A stretch of 64,000 nt of DNA from Hymenobacter jejuensis (GTDB lineage: Bacteria; Bacteroidota; Bacteroidia; Cytophagales; Hymenobacteraceae): positions 4,030,001 to 4,094,000 of the forward strand of contig NZ_CP040896.1 in the NCBI RefSeq assembly GCF_006337165.1, read 5' to 3'. The notes beneath the pieces are model-generated. The model saw only the letters and a program-made list of their open reading frames with translations. It was not told where the DNA came from and made no database searches. Each line of letters opens with the position of its first letter. The first letter of the stretch is position 1. Positions 9,487 through 16,966 of this stretch are shown here, in pieces. Position numbers and translations under genes: made by a program.

Positions 9487-10517
9487 AGCGTGGAAGGGGA
9501 AGAAGCGTTGTCCGATAAAACAAGTTGATTTTGATGCCGGGTTATCTGCAGATGAAAGGCCTCTGATAGGTTCTCACAAAGCACATCCAGGTTGCCCATG
9601 GGAAAAGTGCCGGTGAACCTGCGCTGATTGAGTGCTGCGCTTTTGATGATTACCTCTACGCCGTAAGTGTCTTCCAAGCGCGTAGCTACATCGGTGATCG
9701 TAGTAGCGTCAAAGACCATTTTATCAGCCGTCCAAGTAGCATAAGCAGTAGCCTGAACCTTTCGATGCACAATCGTTTGTGAAAGCGTATCAAAAGTTTG
9801 CAGCAATTCGCCAGGCTTTAGGGTCACAGCAGCTTTCTTCTGGTCAGCAAAGGCTACCCGTACCTTTCCGGAGAGCAGCACCACTCTGGCTTGTTCGTGT
9901 CGCCGGTAAACGGTGAACTTCGTGCCAAGTACTTCCACCTGAAAGCCAGCCGTGGTATGTACCACAAAGCGCTTGTTGTCAGGGAGATGCTTCACCGCAA
10001 AGAAGGCCTCGCCATCAAGCCATACCTCTCGAGGAGCTCGCTGACCGGGCGTTGCGGCGTAGCGCAACGTAGAATGGGCATTTAGCGTAACCTCCGAGCC
10101 ATCGGGCAGGTGTACCAGTTGGGTGTGTCCGTAAGGCGAAGAGTAGCTGGCCGTTACGGGCTCCAGCAGTTGGTGCCGCTCGTACATAAACCAGCCGGCA
10201 CTGCTTACTCCCACCAGAGCTGCCGCGGCGGCCCAGCGGTGCCAAGAGCTACCCTGTATAGAAGCGCTGCGTGAGGATGTTTCCAACCCCATACGGGCAT
10301 GCAGACCTTCTCGCATGGCCGCATAATCGTAGGGACCCTCTTCATCGACCTGCTGCTCTTGTACGGCTAGAGCTTCGGCGTGTAAGTTCATCCAATAGTG
10401 GGCTACGAGCTCATTTTTGGGGTCAGCCAGCCATGCACGCACGGCGCGGGCCTCCTCCAACGAGGCTTTCCCCTGCACGTAGCGTATGCAAGCTTCGTAT
10501 GTGATTTCGATGGGCAT
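9483..10517 (-). CDS. FecR-family anti-sigma factor (system 1)
   Basis: About 344 residues from the chosen ATG. Inner-membrane anti-sigma factor that holds its ECF sigma until the STN domain of SusC1 signals. Visible parts: N-terminal cytosolic anti-sigma region (YEACIRYVQGKASLEEARAVRAWL), one membrane segment (about 90-110, WAAAAALVGVSSAGWFMY), the FecR domain (LPDGSEVTLNAHSTLRY, VWLDGEAFFAVK, VLGTKFTVYRR) and a C-terminal DUF4974 domain (MVFDATTITDVATRLEDTYGVEV...). The reading frame is open to an ATG at 10574, but alignment with FecR2 at 12490 (MPTEVNFEAYLRYV against MPIEITYEACIRYV) favours the start at 10517. It heads the operon and is divergent from the sigma gene at 10814. Confidence 0.93.
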   Translation of the reverse strand: MPIEITYEACIRYVQGKASLEEARAVRAWLADPKNELVAHYWMNLHAEALAVQEQQVDEEGPYDYAAMREGLHARMGLETSSRSASIQGSSWHRWAAAAALVGVSSAGWFMYERHQLLEPVTASYSSPYGHTQLVHLPDGSEVTLNAHSTLRYAATPGQRAPREVWLDGEAFFAVKHLPDNKRFVVHTTAGFQVEVLGTKFTVYRRHEQARVVLLSGKVRVAFADQKKAAVTLKPGELLQTFDTLSQTIVHRKVQATAYATWTADKMVFDATTITDVATRLEDTYGVEVIIKSAALNQRRFTGTFPMGNLDVLCENLSEAFHLQITRHQNQLVLSDNASSPSTL

Positions 10518-10583
10518 AGCGGTGGAATTGCTTCTCTCTGAGTAGTAAAAGCCACGAAGCGCCCAATACCCCAATGCTGGCGA

Positions 10584-10601
10584 AAAATATTTTTTTCAGC
10601 C
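10584..10601 (-). promoter_or_regulatory. Shared GGCTGA-AATATTTT element ahead of fecR1
   Basis: On the minus strand GGCTGA (10601-10596) is followed after four A by AATATTTT (10591-10584), ending 67 bp before the fecR1 start. The same element, two bases shorter, ends 65 bp before fecR2 and also occurs ahead of the GntR gene. It is a candidate promoter or operator for sigma-dependent expression of the fecR-susCD operons. It overlaps an inverted repeat TTCAGC-N14-GCTGAA at 10595-10620. Function is inferred. Confidence 0.45.
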
Positions 10602-10766
10602 CCCAAAATAGCTGGCTGAACCTTCCTTGCGGCAACGTTTATTTGGCAGCTGCAAGCTGTCGTCGGTGCAAAGTCGGTGCAAAATGGAGCCTTATAGTCG
10701 TAGCTGCTTCTTGCACGAGTTGGAGTACGCTTCGTAGATTTGAAGAGAATACCGACCTGATTTATA

Positions 10767-10776
10767 TATATTTATC
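10767..10776 (+). promoter_or_regulatory. Candidate -7 element of the first ECF sigma gene
   Basis: TATATTTATC, close to the Bacteroidota -7 consensus TAnnTTTG, ends 37 bp before the TTG start chosen for the sigma gene. The identical 10-mer occurs on the minus strand 29 bp ahead of the paralogous sigma gene (12123-12114). A TTTG at 10739-10742 could be the -33 box, but the spacing is longer than usual. Inference. Confidence 0.4.
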
Positions 10777-10813
10777 AACCCGCTACAAGCTTTCGCCTAC
10801 TTATTGCCACCCC

Positions 10814-11401
10814 TTGAGAGTTGTACATGATTTCTCTGACCGTGTCTGCTTAGAACGCCTTAGAAAAGACGATGTTCAGGCATTCGACGTGCTGTTTGAG
10901 CAATATGCTCCAGCGCTGTGCCGGTTTGCGCATGGTTACTTAAAAAGCCACGCCGATGCGGAGGAGGTTGCACAAGATTGCTTTCTGAAGCTATGGGAGC
11001 GGCGGCATGAGTTCGATGACAACATTATCTTCAAAGCGTATCTCTACAAGTCCGCGTACCACGGCATTTTGAAGCAACTGCGCCGCCAGCAGTACTGGGT
11101 ATTTGAAGAGTGTGATGAAGAGGTCTTGGTAGAAGAAACATGCCCTAGCCAATTGCTAGAGTACCAAGAATTAGAGCAGCTGTACCAAATAGCAGTAGCC
11201 CAATTGCCGTCGAGACGGCGCCAAATCTTTACCCTGAGCCGCCAGCAGGGCTTATCCTACGCCTCTATCGCGAAAGAAATGAACGTTTCCGTGAAGTGCG
11301 TAGAAAACCAGATGACCCATGCGTTGAGGTTTATGAAGCTGTATTTCCAAGCTCATGGGATGTCCTTGGCGCTGGTATTGATCCTCTTGTCAGCAACGTA
11401 A
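10814..11401 (+). CDS. ECF RNA polymerase sigma factor (sigma 1, partner of FecR1)
   Basis: About 195 residues of RpoE/ECF type. Sigma region 2 is visible (AFDVLFEQYAPALCRFAHGYL, ADAEEVAQDCFLKLWERR), as is region 4 with its helix-turn-helix (LPSRRRQIFTLSRQQGLSYASIAKEMNVSVKCVENQM). The C-terminus ends in a hydrophobic tail (SLALVLILLSA), common in SusCD-linked sigma factors of this phylum. No in-frame ATG occurs near the conserved start; the only one, at 10574, would add about 80 residues of non-sigma sequence and lies upstream of the candidate promoter. TTG at 10814 gives a protein matching the paralogue at 11479-12084 almost end to end. It is divergent from fecR1, the usual sigma/anti-sigma arrangement. 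Family call is firm; the exact start is not. Confidence 0.9.
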   Translation: MRVVHDFSDRVCLERLRKDDVQAFDVLFEQYAPALCRFAHGYLKSHADAEEVAQDCFLKLWERRHEFDDNIIFKAYLYKSAYHGILKQLRRQQYWVFEECDEEVLVEETCPSQLLEYQELEQLYQIAVAQLPSRRRQIFTLSRQQGLSYASIAKEMNVSVKCVENQMTHALRFMKLYFQAHGMSLALVLILLSAT

Positions 11402-11421
11402 CGACCCTCGGCTATTTCTAA

Positions 11422-11441
11422 AAAGCGCAACGGGTTGCTTT
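11422..11441. terminator. Possible bidirectional terminator between the convergent sigma genes
   Basis: AAAGCGCAA, loop CGGG, TTGCTTT forms a stem with one bulged G and is flanked by A-rich and T-rich sides, between two genes that end toward each other. The stem is short, so this is tentative. Confidence 0.3.
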
Positions 11442-11478
11442 AAAATGCCCGGCCCGCGCACTAAGCAGGGTGACCAAT

Positions 11479-12084
11479 TTACTTACGGCCAATCGTCGAA
11501 AGGAGCATGAGGACCATTGTAAGAATGGTACCATGCGATCGAAAGTAGCTACGCAAAAACTTCAGCGCGTGGGCCATCTGCGTTTCTACGCTTTTGACGG
11601 AAATGTTAAGTGTCTGGGCGATTTTGGTGTAAGATAGGCCTTCTTGCCGGCTCAGGGTAAAGATTTGGCGCCGTTTGGGCGGTAACTGCTCCAGAGCTGC
11701 CTTATATAACTTTTCAAGCTCCTGGTATTCGATGGAATCTATGGTCGAGGCTTCCGCGAATAATGTGTTGGGCGCAATATCCTCGAAGGCCCAGTACTGC
11801 TGGCGACGCAGTTGATTCAGAATGCCGTGGTAGGCGGCCTGGTAGAGGTAGCCTTTAAATATCGTGTTCTCCTCGAGTTGGTGGCGTCGCTGCCACAGCT
11901 TCAGAAAGCACTCCTGAACAATCTCTTCGGCCTCGGCATGGGACTTTAAATGCTGAAACGCAAAACGGCACAAGCCCGGCGCGAACTGCTGAAACAACAG
12001 GTCGAATGCCTGATCATCACCAGCCCGTAAACGGGCCAGGCAATCAGAGTCCGAGAATTCGCGTGCGACTTTCAAATGCAGCAA
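11479..12084 (-). CDS. ECF RNA polymerase sigma factor (sigma 2, partner of FecR2)
   Basis: 201 residues, a close paralogue of the sigma gene at 10814-11401 over its full length (for example AEEIVQECFLKLWQRRHQLEENTIFKGYLYQAAYHGI against its counterpart). Region 2 and the region 4 helix-turn-helix (LPPKRRQIFTLSRQEGLSYTKIAQTLNISVKSVETQM) are intact, and the same hydrophobic C-terminal tail is present (TILTMVLMLLST). It recruits polymerase to the target fecR-susCD promoter when released by its anti-sigma. It is divergent from fecR2 and convergent with sigma 1, ending 78 bp from it. Given the similarity, cross-talk between the two pairs is possible unless the FecR contact surfaces differ. Confidence 0.95.
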   Translation of the reverse strand: MLHLKVAREFSDSDCLARLRAGDDQAFDLLFQQFAPGLCRFAFQHLKSHAEAEEIVQECFLKLWQRRHQLEENTIFKGYLYQAAYHGILNQLRRQQYWAFEDIAPNTLFAEASTIDSIEYQELEKLYKAALEQLPPKRRQIFTLSRQEGLSYTKIAQTLNISVKSVETQMAHALKFLRSYFRSHGTILTMVLMLLSTIGRK

Positions 12085-12113
12085 AGGGTGGGAAGGAGGC
12101 CGAATTTACTACC

Positions 12114-12123
12114 GATAAATATA
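12114..12123 (-). promoter_or_regulatory. Candidate -7 element of the second ECF sigma gene
   Basis: Minus-strand TATATTTATC lies 29 bp ahead of the sigma 2 ATG and is identical to the 10-mer ahead of sigma 1. It resembles TAnnTTTG. I see no clear -33 TTTG at the usual spacing. Confidence 0.4.
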
Positions 12124-12410
12124 AGGGAATAAAACGATTACTTTTTGCGCATCCCGGCAGTTTGGTAGGGCCAAATTCAGCACCGAACGCAATAGCGATC
12201 GACTTTTGATTGCTAGGTCTTTAGAGTAAAGATAGCTACATAAACACCTGATTATCATTGCTTTATCCTTTATTCGCAAGGGAAAATTCTCCGTGCGCCT
12301 GCCTCTGGAGTGATCAAGAGCATCGGCCGGCTACTTTCCGGAAAATCGCTGGAATACTTTCGCAACCACCTTTTTTTTGGGCATCTGTAAGCAGCTGATG
12401 CATCGGCATC

Positions 12411-12425
12411 GGCTGAGAATATTTT
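12411..12425 (+). promoter_or_regulatory. Shared GGCTGA-AATATTTT element ahead of fecR2
   Basis: GGCTGAGAATATTTT ends 65 bp before the fecR2 ATG, almost the same distance as its counterpart at fecR1 (67 bp). The equal placement ahead of two operons each controlled by a paralogous ECF sigma makes it a candidate sigma-recognised promoter element or operator. Inference. Confidence 0.45.
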
Positions 12426-12489
12426 ACCTTGGCTTCAGGGTGATAGCTAGTTCAAGTGTTTATCTGTTTGAAGCCCATTGTTTTTGCCG

Positions 12490-13479
12490 ATGCCGACCGA
12501 AGTGAATTTTGAAGCCTACCTGCGTTACGTCCGGAGCGAATCAACGCCGGGCGAAGCGCGGGCTGTGCGAGCCTGGTTGGCGCAGCCAACAAATGCCTTT
12601 GTCGCTCAGCAATGGATGCAAGCCTATGCCGACATGCCCGAGCACGACACGGCCCTTGCGGACGACAGCCATGATTACGGGCAAATGCTGGCGCAATTAC
12701 GGATGCAAGCCGGCTTGGCAACGCCCGCCTCGACCGACCAGCGTTGGTACCGCTGGGCAGCGGCGGCAGTGATAGCCGGAGTTCTGGCGGGGGGCGGCTG
12801 GTTGGTGCAGCGAAAGTTTACGGACCCCGGCGTAGCGTATGCTACCGCCTACGGCCAAACAAAAATCATACACCTGCCCGACGGCTCGGAAGTTACGCTA
12901 AATGCCCATTCTACCCTACGCCACGCATCGGCATGGGAGGCTTCCAAACCACGCGAGGTGTGGCTTGACGGCGAGGCCTTCTTTGCGGTGAAGCATCTGT
13001 CTGATAATAAGCGCTTTGTGGTACATACCACCGCTGGGCTGAACGTAGAAGTGCTCGGTACTACGTTTGACGTGTACCGCCGGCATCAGCAAGCGCGGGT
13101 AGTGCTTCTTTCGGGCAAGGTACTCGTCGACTTCGACGACCCGCAGCGCTCTGATGTCACGATGCACCCTGGTGAATTAGTGCAAGTACTTGACAAGCAA
13201 ACGGATGTAATTAAGAAAGCAGTCAGCGATCCAAGCGATTATACCACATGGACGACAAACAGAATGGTGTTCGCAGAGACGCCGCTGGAAGAAGTGGCCA
13301 CGCGTCTGCAAGACACTTATGGAGTAGAGGTTACTCTGCGTCAGGCAGAGTTAAAAAAGCGTAAATTCACCGGTGCGATTCCCGTTGGCGATGTCGATTT
13401 GCTTTGTCAGACTTTAGAGGAAACTCTACAGGTGAAGATTAAGCGGGAAGCCAACCGCATCGTGATTTCTGCGCCCTGA
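12490..13479 (+). CDS. FecR-family anti-sigma factor (system 2)
   Basis: 329 residues. Inner-membrane anti-sigma factor paired with sigma 2. Same architecture as FecR1: cytosolic region (FEAYLRYVRSESTPGEARAVRAWL), one membrane helix (WAAAAVIAGVLAGGGWLVQ, about 90-108), FecR domain (HLPDGSEVTLNAHSTLRH, VWLDGEAFFAVKHL, VEVLGTTFDVYRR) and DUF4974 (MVFAETPLEEVATRLQDTYGVEV). Long stretches of the FecR domain are identical to FecR1, so the two arose by duplication. The frame opens at a TTG four codons upstream; the ATG at 12490 is preferred because it lines up with FecR1. susC2 follows after 25 bp. Confidence 0.94.
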   Translation: MPTEVNFEAYLRYVRSESTPGEARAVRAWLAQPTNAFVAQQWMQAYADMPEHDTALADDSHDYGQMLAQLRMQAGLATPASTDQRWYRWAAAAVIAGVLAGGGWLVQRKFTDPGVAYATAYGQTKIIHLPDGSEVTLNAHSTLRHASAWEASKPREVWLDGEAFFAVKHLSDNKRFVVHTTAGLNVEVLGTTFDVYRRHQQARVVLLSGKVLVDFDDPQRSDVTMHPGELVQVLDKQTDVIKKAVSDPSDYTTWTTNRMVFAETPLEEVATRLQDTYGVEVTLRQAELKKRKFTGAIPVGDVDLLCQTLEETLQVKIKREANRIVISAP

Positions 13480-13504
13480 ATCTGCCTTTCCCACAGTTTT
13501 GCCT

Positions 13505-16500
13505 ATGACTGAAGTGCGTACTCGGCTTGGCGGCCGTTTGGTGCTGTATGCAGCCTTGCTTACAAGCCTGCTGCTGGCTCCGACATACGCAGCCGTCGCG
13601 CAACAGGGGCCGACAAAAGGCACAGCGCGGGAAGCCGAGCCGCTCAAGGTGCTGCTGGCCCGTTGGGAAAAGCAGTACAACAGCACCATTGCGTACGCCA
13701 GCGACCTGATAGGCGATAGGCAGGTGCTTGCCCCGGCGCCCAACGAGAGCAGCTTGGAGGAGAACCTGACCCGTCTGCTGCTGCCCTTGGGGCTTGATTT
13801 TAAAAAGCTCCGGCAAAACTACTACGTCATCAAACCCTTGCAGGCGCCAAAAATGGCAGTCACGAGCCTAACTCTGTCCATTTCTGGCAAAGTTATGCAG
13901 GCTAATGGGGAGCCGCTTCCCGGTGCGACGATCTTGGTAAAAGGCACATCCAACGGTGCCAGCACCGGCACCGACGGGCATTTTCAGGTTCAGGCCCAGG
14001 TGGGTAGCGTGCTGATAGTCAGCTCGGTTGGGTTTGTACGACAGGAGGTGCCCCTGGGCATGGCCGGTGAGCCGCTGCTGGTGGTGCTGGCCGAAGACAA
14101 TCAGGCACTGAACGAGGTGGTGGTCATTGGGTATGGCCAGCAAAAACGGGCTACCGTTACCGGATCAATTTCTGTCATCGACACCACCGCGTTTCAAAGC
14201 CGGGTTTCGACTAACCCCTTAAGTGCCCTGCAGGGCATCGTGCCAGGGCTGGTAGTTGCGCGGACATCGGGGCGGCCGGGACAGGAAAACTGGGATTTTC
14301 GGGTTCGGGGGGCTTCTTCCATCAATTCTACCCCGCCGCTGGTAGTGGTGGATGGCGTGCCATACGGTGATAATTCGGCCCTGAATTCATTTAATCAGAA
14401 CGACATCGCGAGCATCAGCATCCTGAAGGATGCTTCAGCAGCGATATACGGTTCGCGGGCAGCCAACGGGGTCATCCTGATCACCACGAAGCAGGGCAAG
14501 GCTGCTAAGCCCGTGGTGACCTATACGGGAACGTTTGCGCTGAAAACGGTGGGCCTGGGCCGTCGGTTTACCAATCTGCCGCAGTGGTATGAGATGTACA
14601 ACGAGGCGCAGGTCAACAACAACAACCCCAACCACGTGTATAAAAGCTTAGAAGCCTATTACCTGAACCCACCCAACGATGTAGTAGTCCCGGGCCTGTT
14701 TAATACGGCAGATATCGGATTCTTTACCAACGACTTACAAAGCGCGCTGTACGGTACAGGCCGCACCTGGCTGCACAACGTGTCCGTGGCCGGGCGCGGT
14801 CCGCGGGTAGGTTATTACTCTTCGGCAGGCTACACCGATGACGGCAGCATTCTGCAGCTTGGCGACAACTTCAACAAAAAGTATAACGCGCGCATCAACC
14901 TCGACTTTCAGCCTACTGAAAAGCTGAAAATACTCAACCAACTCACGGCTGAGCGGCAAAACCGGGTAGAGCCATCCGCTTACAACACGTTGCTGAACAC
15001 GCCGGGGGCGGTGCAGCCCGGTTACTCTTTCTACTCCCGCGATGGCTCCAAGCCTTACGGCTGGGGCATTGGCTATCAAAGCCCCCTGGCGTTGGCCCAA
15101 GAGGGGGGCAACCGGCAGCAGCAAGATACCCGACTTAGTGAGCAATTGCAGGGCGAATGGGCCCTTACCAAACACCTTACCCTCAACGGTTCGGTGGCCG
15201 TGCGCTACACCATTACCGGCATCAACACCCGGGTGAATCACATTGATTTCTTTAACTACGCCGGCGACAAGCTGGTAAACTCCTTTGGCAACGGCAACGA
15301 TTTCAACTCCTTACGGCGCGAAAGCCAGGAGAGTGTGTACCAAAGCTACTACGTGAATGCCTTGTACCGCACCACCGTTGCCAAGCACCACAACCTAACG
15401 GCGATGGTGGGTACTTCGGAGGAGAAAAATGCCTACAACTCCTTCTGGGTCAAGGTAAATGACGTGCCCCGGGGGCTCGACAACATTGCCCAGGGCAAGC
15501 CGCTGCCCAACGCGGTAGATGCCCGGGGCGGCACCAAGTTGGCCTGGGCGCTGGTGTCATATTTTGGGCGGGCTACCTACGACTACCAAAATAAATACCT
15601 GCTGGAAGCCATCGCCCGTTATGATGGCTCCTCCAGCTTCACGGCCCTGAATAACCACCGCTGGAAGTTCTTTCCTGGCGTGTCGGCTGGCTGGGTGCTG
15701 ACGGAGGAAAGCTGGCTAAAAGGCCAACGCCTGCTTGACCATGCCAAGCTGCGGGCCTCGTGGGGCGTGACCGGTAACCAAGCCGGAATCGGCATTTACG
15801 ATTACGTCGCACTGGTCAACAACAACGCCGGCTCCTATCCGTTCGGCATCAACAATCCTGCTGGGGTGACGACAACCACCGTAGGCAACCTAGTTGCCCT
15901 GGACCGCACCTGGGAGCAGGTCGTGACAAAAAACCTGGGACTGGATTGGGCCCTGCTAAACCACAGACTGGAAGGCTCCGCGGACCTGTTCGCGAAGCGC
16001 AACCGGAACATGCTTATTCCGGTAACCTACCCGGTAACTTTGGGCGGCACCCCACCGCTTACCAACAACGGCGGCCTGGTTACGCGCGGTTGGGAGACCG
16101 CCTTAACCTGGACGGATAAGGTCGGCCAGCTTGGTTACAGCGTCACAGGAATCTTTAGCGACAACGACACGAGGTTGACGGAAGTAGGAGGCACCAACGC
16201 CATTACGCTGTCGGGGAGCACCAACAACCCTTCTAACCTGACCCAGAATATTCGCGGTTATCCGCTCAACAGCTACTACGGGTACGAGTACGACGGCATC
16301 ATCCAAAACCAAGAGCAGCTCGATGCCTACAAAAAGACCTTCGCGGGCGGAGGGTTACCAGCCAACATTGGCATTGGTGATGTTCGGTATAAGGACCTGA
16401 ATGGCGACGGCCGGCTCGATCAGGCGTTGGATGTTAAATATTTGGGTAATAACAACATACGGTATGCTTATTCGGGGCGGCTGACGCTGACGCTAAGGGG

Positions 16501-16939
16501 CTTCGATCTCTCGGCTTTGGTGCAGGGCGTGGGCCGCCGCGAGTTGTTTCGGCAGGGCTCCTATTTCCGGCCCATCATCAACACGAACCAGAACATCAAT
16601 TCGTATTTCTACCACCGGACGTGGAGCCCGCAGCGGCCCAACGCCGCATATCCTCGTCTCACGGCCGACGCAGACGTGACAACTTATAACTACTTGGCCT
16701 CGGCGCTCACGATTCGAAATAACCGCTACACGCGGCTGAAAAACGTGGTGTTCGGCTACACCCTCTCGCCGGCAGTGCTGCGGATTGCGCGCCTGAGCAA
16801 CGTGCGCGTGTACCTTACCGGCGAAAACCTGTGGGAGGTGGCTGGCATCAAGGATGGCTATGACCCGGAAGCCAGCGATGACCCGGATGCCCTACCTTTC
16901 TACCGATATTGGGCCTTTGGTATCACGGCTTCTTTTTAA
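13505..16939 (+). CDS. SusC/RagA-family TonB-dependent transporter with STN domain (system 2)
   Basis: About 1144 residues; ATG at 13505 chosen over an in-frame TTG two codons earlier. Signal peptide, then STN (about 40-105, LLARWEKQYNSTIAYASDLIG), carboxypeptidase-like domain (about 120-195, ISGKVMQANGEPLPGATI), NEVVVIGYG, plug (NPLSALQGIVPGLVV, PLVVVDGVPYG, DASAAIYGSRAANG) and barrel ending FYRYWAFGITASF. Role: active import of oligosaccharides and, through STN-FecR2-sigma 2, sensing of them. The STN resembles that of SusC1, whereas the plug and barrel resemble SusC3 (for example ENLWEVAGIKDGYDPEAS against DLWEVTHIKDGWDPEAS). It is thus a mosaic of the two other systems. susD2 follows after 27 bp, and no enzyme gene is attached. 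Confidence 0.96.
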   Translation: MTEVRTRLGGRLVLYAALLTSLLLAPTYAAVAQQGPTKGTAREAEPLKVLLARWEKQYNSTIAYASDLIGDRQVLAPAPNESSLEENLTRLLLPLGLDFKKLRQNYYVIKPLQAPKMAVTSLTLSISGKVMQANGEPLPGATILVKGTSNGASTGTDGHFQVQAQVGSVLIVSSVGFVRQEVPLGMAGEPLLVVLAEDNQALNEVVVIGYGQQKRATVTGSISVIDTTAFQSRVSTNPLSALQGIVPGLVVARTSGRPGQENWDFRVRGASSINSTPPLVVVDGVPYGDNSALNSFNQNDIASISILKDASAAIYGSRAANGVILITTKQGKAAKPVVTYTGTFALKTVGLGRRFTNLPQWYEMYNEAQVNNNNPNHVYKSLEAYYLNPPNDVVVPGLFNTADIGFFTNDLQSALYGTGRTWLHNVSVAGRGPRVGYYSSAGYTDDGSILQLGDNFNKKYNARINLDFQPTEKLKILNQLTAERQNRVEPSAYNTLLNTPGAVQPGYSFYSRDGSKPYGWGIGYQSPLALAQEGGNRQQQDTRLSEQLQGEWALTKHLTLNGSVAVRYTITGINTRVNHIDFFNYAGDKLVNSFGNGNDFNSLRRESQESVYQSYYVNALYRTTVAKHHNLTAMVGTSEEKNAYNSFWVKVNDVPRGLDNIAQGKPLPNAVDARGGTKLAWALVSYFGRATYDYQNKYLLEAIARYDGSSSFTALNNHRWKFFPGVSAGWVLTEESWLKGQRLLDHAKLRASWGVTGNQAGIGIYDYVALVNNNAGSYPFGINNPAGVTTTTVGNLVALDRTWEQVVTKNLGLDWALLNHRLEGSADLFAKRNRNMLIPVTYPVTLGGTPPLTNNGGLVTRGWETALTWTDKVGQLGYSVTGIFSDNDTRLTEVGGTNAITLSGSTNNPSNLTQNIRGYPLNSYYGYEYDGIIQNQEQLDAYKKTFAGGGLPANIGIGDVRYKDLNGDGRLDQALDVKYLGNNNIRYAYSGRLTLTLRGFDLSALVQGVGRRELFRQGSYFRPIINTNQNINSYFYHRTWSPQRPNAAYPRLTADADVTTYNYLASALTIRNNRYTRLKNVVFGYTLSPAVLRIARLSNVRVYLTGENLWEVAGIKDGYDPEASDDPDALPFYRYWAFGITASF

Positions 16940-16966
16940 AAGTTTATCTCCCTCGCAGTCGCCGCT

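Larger units (their letters stand above)
12085..12489. other. Divergent intergenic region between sigma 2 and fecR2
   Basis: 405 bp with no coding sequence that I can support. On the minus strand it carries TATATTTATC (12123-12114), a likely -7 element for sigma 2. On the plus strand it carries the GGCTGA/AATATTTT element (12411-12425) and, 8 bp later, a single TTCAGGGTGA (12434-12443), a half-site of the tandem TCAGG element found elsewhere in the window. Confidence 0.6.

Noticed and set aside
10574..10813. N-terminal extension of sigma 1 from the ATG at 10574
   Set aside because: The extra 80 residues do not resemble sigma factors, are absent from the paralogue, and include the likely promoter.
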